DNA of 64,000 nt from the NCBI RefSeq assembly GCF_014203835.1, contig NZ_JACHJW010000001.1:1240001-1304000 (forward strand), in the 5' to 3' direction. The notes beneath the pieces are model-generated. The model ran no database searches. It was not told the origin of the DNA and saw only the letters and a list, made by a program, of their open reading frames with translations. The stretch comes from Micromonospora polyrhachis (GTDB lineage: Bacteria; Actinomycetota; Actinomycetes; Mycobacteriales; Micromonosporaceae). This document shows, one piece after another, positions 27,083-35,808 of this stretch (the first letter of the stretch is position 1; every line of letters begins with the position of its first letter). Made by a program: the position numbers and the translations under genes.

Positions 27083-27135
27083 CTCAGGCCGGCTGCGGGT
27101 CCAGCCGGTTGCGCCGCTCAGACCGGCTGCGGGTC
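27083..27135. repeat. Direct repeat at the 3' end of galE
   Basis: The 19-bp sequences CTCAGGCCGGCTGCGGGTC (27083-27101) and CTCAGACCGGCTGCGGGTC (27117-27135) differ by one base. The second holds the last codons and stop of galE. The first is a spare copy just past the stop, so the gene end looks partly duplicated. Confidence 0.75.
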
Positions 27136-28131
27136 GGCCAGGATCCGGTCCCGCTGGGCGGACCACTCCAGCGAGTGCCGGATGCCGTCGACGATGGAGT
27201 ACTCCGGCTTCCAGTCGAGCAGGGTCCGCGACCGGGTGCTGCGGGTGTAGGAACCAGCCGAGTCCCCAGGCCGGGCGGCTGTCTCCCGTACCCGCAGTGG
27301 CTGGTCCGCGACGGCCCGGAAGGCATCGACGAACTCCCGCACCGTGGTGCCGTTGCCGGTGCCGAGGTTGATCACCTCGTAGGAACGGTCACCGCCGACC
27401 GGCAACACGTCGTCGAACCGGCGCAGTGCCGCCACGTGCGCGCGGGCCAGGTCCCAGACGTGGATGTAGTCGCGGATGCCGGAGCCGTCCCGGGTCGGCC
27501 AGTCGATCCCGGTGATCTGGAACTCCTCGTTCCGCTCGACCGCGGTGATCAATTTTCCGAGTACGTGACTCGGCGTGCGGATCTGCAGCCCGGTCCGCAA
27601 CTGCGGGTCGGCCCCGATCGGGTTGAAGTAGCGCAACGACAGTGCCCGCAGGCCGGTGGCGGTCGCGGTGTCCGCGAGCACCTGCTCCATCATCGCCTTT
27701 GTATGCGCGTACGGGCTGGTCGGCGCGAGCGGGGAGGTCTCGTCGACGGAGAAGTCGTCGCCCGGCTGGTAGATCGCGGCCGACGAGCTGAACAGGTAGC
27801 GCTGGCAACCGTTGCGCAGCACGTGCTCGATGAAGTCGACCGACTTGGCGACGTTCTCCCGGTAGTAGCGCAGTGGCTGTGCCACCGACTCCGGCACCAC
27901 GATCAGCGCCGCCGCGTGCACCACCGCCGTGATCTCGGGGTGCTCGGCGAAGATTCGGTCGATCAGCGCACCGTCGGCGATGTCCCCCTGGTAGAAGATC
28001 CGGTCCCGGGTGAACTCGATCCGCCCGGTACACAGGTTGTCCAGGATCACCGGTTGCAGACCGTCGTCCAGGCAGGCCGAGGCCACCGTACTGCCGATGA
28101 AACCGGCGCCCCCCGCAACCAGAACCTTCAA
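27118..28131 (-). CDS. galE: UDP-glucose 4-epimerase (extended SDR)
   Basis: The 337-residue product is an extended short-chain dehydrogenase: LVAGGAGFIGSTVA (NAD motif), VVHAAALIVVPESVAQPL, FSSSAAIYQ (Ser) and SPYAHTKAMME (Tyr-x3-Lys). RYFNPIGADP is typical of GalE. It interconverts UDP-glucose and UDP-galactose and feeds glycan synthesis. The start is taken as TTG 28131, because CGGAGGTG lies 5-6 nt upstream and the protein then begins right at the first beta strand (LKVLVAGG). The longer ATG frame adds an unlikely tail. It converges with the response-regulator gene. Confidence 0.88.
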   Translation of the reverse strand: MKVLVAGGAGFIGSTVASACLDDGLQPVILDNLCTGRIEFTRDRIFYQGDIADGALIDRIFAEHPEITAVVHAAALIVVPESVAQPLRYYRENVAKSVDFIEHVLRNGCQRYLFSSSAAIYQPGDDFSVDETSPLAPTSPYAHTKAMMEQVLADTATATGLRALSLRYFNPIGADPQLRTGLQIRTPSHVLGKLITAVERNEEFQITGIDWPTRDGSGIRDYIHVWDLARAHVAALRRFDDVLPVGGDRSYEVINLGTGNGTTVREFVDAFRAVADQPLRVRETAARPGDSAGSYTRSTRSRTLLDWKPEYSIVDGIRHSLEWSAQRDRILADPQPV

Positions 28132-28351
28132 CGCCCACCTCCGGGTCACTTCCGACGTTCCGCGCTCAACGTACCGGACCGACCGGTGCCCCTCGACCCA
28201 CTCCATGTGTCCTGGACCACAGACCGCGCTTGCACACCCCTAGTTACCGGCGAGTAGCATTCGAGGGAACGCCACTGTCGGCGACCTTCATTCGGTCCGC
28301 AGTGCCGCCTGTCGGCGCGGAGGTCGAATTATGGTCGAAAGGGAGGCTCCA

Positions 28352-29572
28352 GTGCCCCGTGAAGTTCGGGATGTCGTCTTCGTGGACGGCGTCCGCACTC
28401 CGTTCGGCAAGGCGGGTGGCATGTATGCCAACACCCGCGCCGACGATCTCGTCATCCGCTGCATCCGCGAGCTGCTGCGACGCAACCCGCAGCTGCCGCC
28501 CGAACGGGTCGAGGAGGTGGCCATCGCCGCCACCACCCAGATCGGCGACCAGGGCCTGACCCTCGGCCGTACCGCCGCGCTGCTCTCCGGCCTGCCCAAG
28601 ACGGTCCCCGGCTACTCCATCGACCGGATGTGTGCCGGCGCGATGACCGCGGTCACCACCGTGGCCGGCGGCATCGCCATGGGTGCCTACGACGTCGCCA
28701 TCGCCGGTGGTGTCGAGCACATGGGCCGACACCCGATGGGCGAGGGAGTCGACCCCAACCCGCGCATCCTCGCCGAGAAGCTGGTCGACCCGTCCGCGCT
28801 GGTCATGGGCGCGACCGCGGAAAACCTGCACGACCGGGTCCCGCACATCACCAAGGAGCGCACCGACGCGTTCGCGCTCGCCTCCCAGCAGAAGACCGCC
28901 AAGGCGTACGCCAACGGCAAGCTCCAGGGCGACCTGGTGTCGATGGCGGTCCGCGACCCGGAGACCGGCTGGGGCCTGGCCACCGTCGACGAGGCGCCCC
29001 GCGACACGTCACTGGAGAAGCTGGCCACCCTCAAGACCCCGTTCCGCCCGCACGGCAAGGTCACCGCAGGCAACGCCGCCGGCCTCAACGACGGTGCCAC
29101 CGCCAGCCTGCTGGCCGCCGAGGACGTCGCCCGCGAGCTGGGCCTGCCGATCGCGATGCGGCTGGTCTCGTACGGCTTCGTCGGAGTCGAGCCCGAGGTG
29201 ATGGGCGTCGGCCCGATCCCCTCCACCGAGAAGGCACTGCGGATCGCCGGGCTGAGCATCGACGACATCGGCCTGTTCGAGTTGAACGAGGCGTTCGCCG
29301 TGCAGGTACTCGCCTTCCTCGACCACTTCGGCATCGCCGACGACGACCCCCGGGTCAACCAGTGGGGCGGCGCGATCGCCATCGGCCACCCGCTGGCCTC
29401 CTCCGGCGTACGGCTGATGACCCAGCTCGCCCGGCAGTTCGCCGAGCACCCCGAGGTGCGCTACGGCCTCACCGCCATGTGCATCGGCATCGGCATGGGC
29501 GGCACGGTCATCTGGGAGAACCCTGCCTGGACGGGGTCCAGCCAGCAAACTCTGCGGGAGGGCAACAAGTGA
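28352..29572 (+). CDS. fadA: Thiolase (3-ketoacyl-CoA thiolase, FadA type)
   Basis: The 406-residue product has the nucleophile SIDRMCAGAM, the ELNEAFAVQVLAF block, the catalytic His AIAIGHPLASSG and the second Cys TAMCIGIGMGG. It cleaves 3-ketoacyl-CoA to acetyl-CoA in the last step of beta-oxidation. GTG 28352 is chosen because GGGAGG (28341-28346) is at the right distance. The ATG at 28331 has no such site. Its stop overlaps the start of the multifunctional partner by 4 bp, so the two subunits of a trifunctional-type complex are coupled. Confidence 0.93.
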   Translation: MPREVRDVVFVDGVRTPFGKAGGMYANTRADDLVIRCIRELLRRNPQLPPERVEEVAIAATTQIGDQGLTLGRTAALLSGLPKTVPGYSIDRMCAGAMTAVTTVAGGIAMGAYDVAIAGGVEHMGRHPMGEGVDPNPRILAEKLVDPSALVMGATAENLHDRVPHITKERTDAFALASQQKTAKAYANGKLQGDLVSMAVRDPETGWGLATVDEAPRDTSLEKLATLKTPFRPHGKVTAGNAAGLNDGATASLLAAEDVARELGLPIAMRLVSYGFVGVEPEVMGVGPIPSTEKALRIAGLSIDDIGLFELNEAFAVQVLAFLDHFGIADDDPRVNQWGGAIAIGHPLASSGVRLMTQLARQFAEHPEVRYGLTAMCIGIGMGGTVIWENPAWTGSSQQTLREGNK

Positions 29573-31665
29573 GCGACACGTCTCCCTCGAACGCGGCGAC
29601 CGCCGCAATCCACAACCCGAACGAGGTCGTGACCAAGGCACTGGTACGCCTGGTGAACGTACCCGGGTTGGACCGGCCAGCCGCGTTGATCACGCTGGAC
29701 AACGGCTTCGACCACAAGAAGCCCAACTCGCTCGGTCCGGCCGGTCTGGTCAGCCTGGACAACGCGATCACCGAGGCGCTCGCCGCCGAGCCGGCGTTCG
29801 TCGCGGTCACCGGTAAGCCGTACATCTTCTGCGTCGGCGCGGACCTGACCGGCATGCCGCTGATCAACACCCGCGAGCAGGCCCTGGAGATCGGCCGGCT
29901 GGGCCACCGGGTCTACGCCCGGCTCAAGGACAGCGCTGTGCCGACGTTCGCGTTCGTCAACGGCGCGGCGCTCGGCGGTGGTCTGGAACTGGCGCTGCAC
30001 TGCCACTACCGGACGGTCTCCGGCGGCGCGGCGGCGTTGGCCCTGCCCGAGGTCTCCCTCGGTCTGGTGCCTGGCTGGGGCGGCACGCAGCTGCTGCCCA
30101 ACCTGATCGGCATCCCGATGGCCGCCCAGATCATCATCCAGAACCCGCTCACCCAGAAGACGCTCAAGCCGAAGCAGGCCGCCGAGTTCGGCATCGCCGA
30201 CATCCTGCTGGAGCCGGCCGACTTCCTGGAGCGCTCCCTGGAGTGGGCCGCAGGGGTGGTCAAGGGCGAGATCACCGTGTCCCGGCCCGAGGTCGACAAG
30301 GACATGTGGGACGGCGTGCTCTACTTCGCCAAGCAGCAGCTCGACCAGCGGCTGCACGGCGCGGTGCCGTCCGCGAACCGGGCGCTGGAACTGCTCGGCC
30401 TGGCCAAGGAGGCGTCGTTTGCCGACGGCACCGCCGCCGAGGACGAGGCTCTGGCCGACCTGCTGATGAGCGAGGAGCTGCGCAGCAGCCTCTACTCGTT
30501 CGACCTGGTGCAGCGGCGGGCCAAGAAGCCGGTCGGTGCGCCGGACAAGGCGCTGGCCCGTACCGTCACCAAGGTGGGCATCGTGGGTGCCGGCCTGATG
30601 GCCTCCCAGCTCGCACTGCTCTTCGCGCGTCGCCTCCAGGTGCCGGTGGTCCTCACCGACCTGGACCAGGCCCGGGTGGACGCCGGCGTGGCGTACGTGC
30701 ACAAGGAGATCGACAAGCTGCTCGGCAAGGGCCGGCTCGACGAGGGTACGGCGGCCAAGCTGCGCGGCCTGGTCACCGGTTCGGTGGACAAGTCCGTCTT
30801 CGCCGACGCGAGCTTCGTCATCGAGGCCGTCTTCGAGGACCTGAAGGTCAAGAAGCAGGTCTGGGCCGAGTTGGAGCAGATCGTCTCCCCGGAGACGGTG
30901 CTCGCCACCAACACCTCGTCGCTGTCGGTCACCGCGATGGCGGCGGACCTGAAGCACCCGGAGCGGGTGGTCGGCTTCCACTTCTTCAACCCGGTCGCCG
31001 TACTGCCGCTGCTGGAGATCGTCCGGGGCGAGCAGACCGACGACGCCTCGCTGGCCACCGCCTTCGCGATCGGCAAGCAGCTGCGCAAGTCCTGCGTACT
31101 GGTCTCCGACGCCCCGGCGTTCGTGGTCAACCGGCTGCTGACCCGGTTCCTCGGCGAGATCTTCGCCGCCGTGGACGCCGGCACACCGCTGGCGGTGGCC
31201 GACAGCGCGTTGGACCCGCTGGGTCTTCCGATGCGGCCGCTCGCGCTGCTGCAGTTGGTCGGGCCGGCGATCGCGTACCACGTCGGCGGGACCCTGCACG
31301 GGGCGTTCCCGGACCGGTTCGGGGTCAGCGAGAACCTCAAGCGGATCGCCGAGGCCGGCAAGCCGATCATGGTGGACGACGAGGTCAACCCCGAGGTGGC
31401 CGCGCTGCTGGAGGTCGGCGACCAGCCGCTCACCGCCGAGCAGGTACGTCAGCGTGCCCTGGACGCGCTCGCCCAAGAGGTCCGGCTGATGCTGGACGAG
31501 GGCGTGGTGGCCGAGGCACAGGACATCGACCTGTGCATGATCCTCGGTGCGGGTTGGCCGTTCCACCTGGGCGGCGTGACGCCGTACCTGGACCGGACCG
31601 GCACCGCCGAGCGGGTCACCGGCCAGCGCTTCCTCCCGCAGGGCGTGGCCAGCCTCCCCGCCTGA
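29569..31665 (+). CDS. fadB: Multifunctional enoyl-CoA hydratase / 3-hydroxyacyl-CoA dehydrogenase
   Basis: The 698-residue product has an N-terminal crotonase domain. The oxyanion and catalytic Glu region reads FVNGAALGGGLELALHC, then LALPEVSLGLVPGWGG. A 3-hydroxyacyl-CoA dehydrogenase follows, with VGIVGAGLMASQLALLFA, ATNTSSLSVTAMA and GFHFFNPVAVLPLLEIVRG (catalytic His), and then a C-terminal helical domain. The NAD motif reads GAGLMAS in place of the usual GAGxMGx. It performs steps two and three of beta-oxidation and hands product to the thiolase encoded just before it. GTG 29569 overlaps the thiolase TGA and follows GGGAGG. The 5' part of the open frame before 29569 is antisense-frame noise. 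Confidence 0.93.
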   Translation: MSDTSPSNAATAAIHNPNEVVTKALVRLVNVPGLDRPAALITLDNGFDHKKPNSLGPAGLVSLDNAITEALAAEPAFVAVTGKPYIFCVGADLTGMPLINTREQALEIGRLGHRVYARLKDSAVPTFAFVNGAALGGGLELALHCHYRTVSGGAAALALPEVSLGLVPGWGGTQLLPNLIGIPMAAQIIIQNPLTQKTLKPKQAAEFGIADILLEPADFLERSLEWAAGVVKGEITVSRPEVDKDMWDGVLYFAKQQLDQRLHGAVPSANRALELLGLAKEASFADGTAAEDEALADLLMSEELRSSLYSFDLVQRRAKKPVGAPDKALARTVTKVGIVGAGLMASQLALLFARRLQVPVVLTDLDQARVDAGVAYVHKEIDKLLGKGRLDEGTAAKLRGLVTGSVDKSVFADASFVIEAVFEDLKVKKQVWAELEQIVSPETVLATNTSSLSVTAMAADLKHPERVVGFHFFNPVAVLPLLEIVRGEQTDDASLATAFAIGKQLRKSCVLVSDAPAFVVNRLLTRFLGEIFAAVDAGTPLAVADSALDPLGLPMRPLALLQLVGPAIAYHVGGTLHGAFPDRFGVSENLKRIAEAGKPIMVDDEVNPEVAALLEVGDQPLTAEQVRQRALDALAQEVRLMLDEGVVAEAQDIDLCMILGAGWPFHLGGVTPYLDRTGTAERVTGQRFLPQGVASLPA

Positions 31666-31678
31666 CGTGCTGCTGTAC

Positions 31679-31724
31679 GGAAGGGCCCCTTCTTAGCGCT
31701 TCTTGCCTAGGAAGGGGCCCTTCC
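31679..31724. terminator. Double GGGCCC palindrome downstream of fadB
   Basis: GGAAGGGCCCCTTC (31679-31692) and GAAGGGGCCCTTCC (31711-31724) are perfect reverse complements with an 18-nt loop. It lies between the convergent fadB and VOC genes. It is the fullest example of the GGGCCC element also seen at 6651 and 8008. Confidence 0.6.
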
Positions 31725-31729
31725 TACCC

Positions 31730-32119
31730 TCAGAGCGAGGCGGCCCGCTCCACGGCGCTGCGCAGTACGCAGAACTCGTTGCCCTCCGGATCGGCGAGCA
31801 CCGCCCAGCCGGTCCCGTCCGGCCTACGCTGGTCGCTCACCGGCGTCGCGCCCAGCGTGATGATGCGCTCGACCTCCTCGTCGCGGGTCCGGTCGTCGGG
31901 CTGGAGGCACAGGTGCAGCCGGTTCTTGACCGACTTGCCCTCGGGGACCTGCTGGAAGAAGATCATCGGCCCCACCCCGTCCGGGGGCAGCAGCATCGCC
32001 TCCGGGTCGCCGGGGCGGTCGTCGGCCTGCCGGGGGTAGCCAAGCACCTCGGCCCAGAACCCGGCCAACGCGTATGTATCCGCGCAGTCGATCGCGATGT
32101 TGTAGATACGGGAACTCAC
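31730..32119 (-). CDS. VOC-superfamily (glyoxalase-like) protein
   Basis: The 129-residue product has the paired beta-alpha-beta3 layout of VOC proteins: IYNIAIDCADTYALAGFWAE with WAEVLGY, MLLPPDGVGPMIFFQQVPEG, KNRLHLCLQPDD and the closing VLADPEGNEFCVL. Such proteins bind metals and act as dioxygenases, isomerases or resistance proteins. The exact role is not clear. The start is GTG 32119 after GGAGGATC. The 169 bp upstream hold no gene. Confidence 0.85.
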   Translation of the reverse strand: MSSRIYNIAIDCADTYALAGFWAEVLGYPRQADDRPGDPEAMLLPPDGVGPMIFFQQVPEGKSVKNRLHLCLQPDDRTRDEEVERIITLGATPVSDQRRPDGTGWAVLADPEGNEFCVLRSAVERAASL

Positions 32120-32288
32120 GGTAGATCCTCCACGGGGGTGGACGTGCGCCCCGCGGAACGGATACGTCAGCGGTGGTCGAGGCGGGGCGCGGGACTGGTA
32201 GTCGTGAACATCGACCGCACCTCCTCTCCTCCGTCAGGCTGACCGGCGGTCAGCCTGACACGTGGTCGGCCGAGGACGCAACCGCACT

Positions 32289-33566
32289 TCAGCCCGCCGG
32301 TGTCTCCCGGTTTCCTGGCGACGACAGCAGTTGCAGGTGCGGGTCGGTGGGAGCCGCACCGGTCGTGCCGGCGCCCACCGGCGCCGAGGCGGCCACGACC
32401 GGGGTGGCCCCGACGGCCGGCAACGTCACCGTGACCTCCAGTCCACCCCCCGCCTGGGCGACCACGTTCACCGTGCCACCGTGCGCGTCACAGACCGCTC
32501 GTACGATCGACAGCCCCAGGCCGGACCCGCGCGCACCGGTACGCTCCCGGCCACCGCGCCGGAACGGCTCGAACAGCCCGGGTACGTCCGCCTGTTCCAC
32601 CTCGAAGCCGGTGTTGCCGACCACCAGCCACACCTGCTCGTCGTCCGAGCCGGTACGCACCCATATCCGCCCGTGCAGGTGGTTGTAACGCACCGCGTTC
32701 TCCACCAGGTTGCCGGCCAGCCGCTCCAACAGCCCCGGGTCGCCGGCCACCGGGGCCGGCTCCAGTGTCCGGCGGATGTCGAGCTTGAGCCGGGTGGCCT
32801 CATGCCGTACCGCGGAAAGCGCGGCGGCCACCCCGTCGGCCAGGTCGACGGGGACCTTACGCCCCAACCGCCGCCCCGTCTGGGCCTCGCTACGGGCCAG
32901 CACCAGCAACGCGTCGACCAGGCCGTTGGCCCGCTCGGAGGCGTCCCGGACCACGGTCGCCATCCGCCGGAACTCGGCCACGTCCGCCTCGTCGTCGGAG
33001 AGCGTCACGTCGATCTCCGTACGCATCACCGCCAGCGGGGTACGCAACTCGTGCGAGGCGTTGGCGACGAACCGCTTCTGTGCCTCGAACGCCTCGGCTA
33101 TCCGGTCCAACATCGCGTCGAAGGTGCCCGCCAGCTCCGCCACCTCGTCGTCCGCGCCGGAATACCGGATGCGCTGGTCCAGGGTCTCCTCGCCGAGCCG
33201 CCGAGCGGTCGCGGTGACCTGGTGCAACGAGCGCAGCGAGCGACCCGCCACCGCGTACGCGCCAGCCACCCCGACGACGCTGATCGCCAGCAGCGCCACC
33301 AGCCCTTTGGCCAGCAGTTCGCTGGTCGCGCTCGCCGCCAGCCGCTGCTGCCACTGTCGGGCGTCCATCGTCGCGCCGTCGGCGAGCACCACCGTGGTGC
33401 CCGGCTGCAACTCGTCGGTTGGCCGCAGCGCGTCGCCGACCAGCAGCCAGGCGAGCAGGATCAGGGTTGCCCCGGCACCCACCAGCAGGACACCGTTGAG
33501 CATGGTCAGTCGCAACCGCAACGTCGGCCGCAGCCACGGCCGCCGGTTGGTCAGATACACGGTCAT
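32289..33566 (-). CDS. OmpR-class sensor histidine kinase
   Basis: The 425-residue product has two membrane segments (LLVGAGATLILLAWLLV and LVALLAISVVGVAGAYAVAG) around a short external loop, then a HAMP region, the H box FVANASHELRTPLAVMRTEI, the N box NLVENAVRYN and G boxes GARGSGLGLSIVRAV. Its ATG overlaps the regulator stop (33563-33566), so the pair is coupled. The short extracellular part (about 60 residues) and Ala/Thr-rich tail give no hint of the signal. Confidence 0.92.
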   Translation of the reverse strand: MTVYLTNRRPWLRPTLRLRLTMLNGVLLVGAGATLILLAWLLVGDALRPTDELQPGTTVVLADGATMDARQWQQRLAASATSELLAKGLVALLAISVVGVAGAYAVAGRSLRSLHQVTATARRLGEETLDQRIRYSGADDEVAELAGTFDAMLDRIAEAFEAQKRFVANASHELRTPLAVMRTEIDVTLSDDEADVAEFRRMATVVRDASERANGLVDALLVLARSEAQTGRRLGRKVPVDLADGVAAALSAVRHEATRLKLDIRRTLEPAPVAGDPGLLERLAGNLVENAVRYNHLHGRIWVRTGSDDEQVWLVVGNTGFEVEQADVPGLFEPFRRGGRERTGARGSGLGLSIVRAVCDAHGGTVNVVAQAGGGLEVTVTLPAVGATPVVAASAPVGAGTTGAAPTDPHLQLLSSPGNRETPAG

Positions 33567-34249
33567 GCGATCACCTGGCCCGGCAGGCCGTCCACGGGCA
33601 TCCGATATCCGGCGCCGACCACGGTCTCGATCAGCGGTGGGTCGCCGATCTTCTTACGGAGGGTCCGCACGGTGACCCGTACGATCGTGGTGAACGGGTC
33701 GGTGTTGGCGTCCCAGACCCGTTCCAGCAGTTCCTCGCTGGAGACCACCCCGCCCCGGGCCTTGAGCAGCTCCTCCAGCACACCGAACTCCTTGCGGGTC
33801 AACTCGACCGGTGCGCCGGCCCGGGTGGCCATCCGACGGGCCGGGTCGACGACCAGGTCGGCGACGGCCAGTACCGGCGGCGCGGGCGGGGTGGCCCGCC
33901 GTCCCAGGGCCTGGACCCGGGCGACCAGCTCGTCGAAGGCGAACGGCTTGGGCAGATAGTCGTCGGCCCCGAGTTGCAGCCCTTCGACCCGGTCGGCGAC
34001 GGTGCCGCTCGCGGTGAGCATCAGCACCCGGGTCAGCGTGCCCGAGCTGACCAGGTCGGCGCAGATCTGGTCACCGTGCATGCCGGGCAGGTCCCGGTCG
34101 AGGACCAGCACGTCGTACCGGGTGACGAAGGCCATTTCGTGCCCGACGGAGCCGTCGTAGGCGACGTCCACCGCCATTCCTCGGCGGCGCAGGCCGCGCG
34201 CGATCGCGTCGGCGAGGTTCCGCTCGTCCTCGACCACCAGTACCCGCAC
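33563..34249 (-). CDS. OmpR/PhoB-type response regulator
   Basis: The 228-residue product has a receiver (VRVLVVEDERNLADAIARGL, phospho-Asp in DVLVLDRDLPGMHGD, Lys in DDYLPKPF) and a winged helix (VELTRKEFGVLEELLKARGG, TVRTLRKKIGDPP, VVGAGYRM). GTG 34249 is chosen since AGGAGG precedes it by 6 nt. The frame to 34315 adds unrelated residues. It is transcribed before the kinase gene. The genes it controls cannot be named. Confidence 0.93.
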   Translation of the reverse strand: MRVLVVEDERNLADAIARGLRRRGMAVDVAYDGSVGHEMAFVTRYDVLVLDRDLPGMHGDQICADLVSSGTLTRVLMLTASGTVADRVEGLQLGADDYLPKPFAFDELVARVQALGRRATPPAPPVLAVADLVVDPARRMATRAGAPVELTRKEFGVLEELLKARGGVVSSEELLERVWDANTDPFTTIVRVTVRTLRKKIGDPPLIETVVGAGYRMPVDGLPGQVIA

Positions 34250-34395
34250 CGCGATCCTCCTGAATCTATGCCCGTCGAGCACCGGCCCCGACCCGGGGCC
34301 GACCCCGCCCCACACGCTAGTGGGTGGTGGAAAACAACCTAGTCACCGCCGACAAAACCCAGGTCGCTCGCGGGACCAAGGACCATTGCTAAAAA

Positions 34396-34412
34396 CTTTC
34401 CGGTACGGAAAG
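34396..34412. promoter_or_regulatory. Inverted repeat upstream of the C39-like gene
   Basis: CTTTCCG (34396-34402) and CGGAAAG (34406-34412) are perfect 7-bp arms with a 3-nt centre. The site lies 67 bp before the chosen start, in the 229-bp gap facing the OmpR system. It could bind a dimeric regulator, possibly the neighbouring one. Confidence 0.35.
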
Positions 34413-34478
34413 CTTCGCGACGTCCATCTCCGCGATGGAATCGGTCGCACCAATCCGATTGTTCGAACAGGAGACACG

Positions 34479-35666
34479 GTGGAGCCGGTCTGCCCGCACA
34501 TCGCCTACCGGGGCTTTCGCACAGCGCCGGAGTTCGGGACCGGTGTGCTCTCCGGGGCGACACTGCGCCCCGACGGTGTCGCTCTCAGTGCCGCGGTGGA
34601 CCAACTCGTCCACACCGACCCGCACACCGGTGCCACCGGGACGTACGACCTCGCCACCTGGACCTCACCCTCGATCGACCCCGGTTTCGTGGCCACCGAG
34701 GTCATTCCCTCCTGGACCGGGGACACCCCGGACGGCTGCTGGCTCCAGATCGACGTACGCGGCAGCACGGAAGCCGGCACGACCACCGACTGGTACACGT
34801 TGGCCCACTGGGCGGCCGACGACAGCACCCTGCGCCGGACCTCGGTCCCGGACCAGACCGACGCTTACGGCTCGGTCGCCGCCGACACCCTCACCATGGC
34901 CAAGGGCTACGGTCTGACCAGTTGGCAGCTGCGGGTCATCCTGCTCCGCCCGGCCGGTACGAACCTGACGCCCGTCCTGCGTTCGGTCGGTGCCGCCGTC
35001 TCCCGACCGGCGGGGACCGTCGACGCCACCACCGAGGTCGGCTCGCCGACCGCCCGGGGGCGGATCCTGGACGTCCCCCCCTTCTCCCAGCGCACCCACA
35101 TCGGGCACTACCCGCAGTGGGACGGGGGCGGGGACTCGTGGTGCAGCCCCACGTCGACGTCGATGGTGCTCGCCTACTGGGGGGTCGGTCCGGCTCCCGA
35201 CGACTACTCCTGGGTCGATCCGAACGATCCCCGACCACTGGTCGACCACGCCGCCCGACAGTGTTTCGACTACGCCTACCAGGGCGCGGGCAACTGGCCC
35301 TTCAACACCGCCTACGCCGGGCGGTACGGCCTGGATGCCTTCGTCACCCGGTTGCGTTCGCTCGCCGAGGCGGAGTCGTTCATCGCCGCCGGCGTACCGC
35401 TGGTCGTCTCCGCGTCCTACCGCCGGGGTGACGTGCCCGGGCTGGACTACGACACCAAGGGTCACCTGTTGGTGCTGGTCGGGTTCACCTCGACCGGCGA
35501 TCCGGTCCTCAACGACCCGTACTCGCCGGACGACCAGGCGGTACGCAAGCCGGTGAACCGCGCCCGGTTCGAGGCGCGGTGGCTCACCGCCAACGGTGGG
35601 CTGGTCTACGTGATCCGCCCGGCCTCGGTGCCGCTCCCCCCGGCACCGGCCCAGGCGAACTGGTAA
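34479..35666 (+). CDS. C39-like (papain-fold) peptidase family protein
   Basis: The 395-residue product has a beta-rich N-terminal half and a C-terminal Peptidase_C39_2-like domain. The likely nucleophile lies in GDSWCSPTSTSMVLAYWG. The His is in KGHLLVLVGFTSTGDPVLND, with an Asn/Asp downstream. PPFSQRTHIG opens the domain. GTG 34479 follows CAGGAG. Neither this start nor the longer frame from 34320 gives a signal peptide, although related proteins are often secreted. The substrate is unknown. Confidence 0.82.
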   Translation: MEPVCPHIAYRGFRTAPEFGTGVLSGATLRPDGVALSAAVDQLVHTDPHTGATGTYDLATWTSPSIDPGFVATEVIPSWTGDTPDGCWLQIDVRGSTEAGTTTDWYTLAHWAADDSTLRRTSVPDQTDAYGSVAADTLTMAKGYGLTSWQLRVILLRPAGTNLTPVLRSVGAAVSRPAGTVDATTEVGSPTARGRILDVPPFSQRTHIGHYPQWDGGGDSWCSPTSTSMVLAYWGVGPAPDDYSWVDPNDPRPLVDHAARQCFDYAYQGAGNWPFNTAYAGRYGLDAFVTRLRSLAEAESFIAAGVPLVVSASYRRGDVPGLDYDTKGHLLVLVGFTSTGDPVLNDPYSPDDQAVRKPVNRARFEARWLTANGGLVYVIRPASVPLPPAPAQANW

Positions 35667-35672
35667 CCAAAG

Positions 35673-35772
35673 CCGGCACCAACCAACGCGGACGAACCGG
35701 CACCAACCAACCCGGACGAGCCGGCAGCCAGCCCGACACCTGCACCTGCACCTGCACCTGCACCTGCACCTG
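35673..35772. repeat. 24-bp tandem repeat plus (CACCTG)6 hexamer array
   Basis: Two 24-bp units (35673-35696, 35697-35720) begin CCGGCACCAACCAAC, and a third diverging copy follows. Then six exact CACCTG hexamers run from 35737 to 35772. All lie in the 142-bp gap between two convergent genes. Hexamers are prone to slippage. Confidence 0.85.
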
Positions 35773-35808
35773 CACAATCGAACCGGGATGGCGGGTCCCA
35801 CCGGCAGG

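Noticed and set aside
29461-31566. Minus-strand open frame of 701 codons
   Set aside because: It lies fully across fadB on the other strand and has the His/Gln/Glu-rich look of an antisense shadow.
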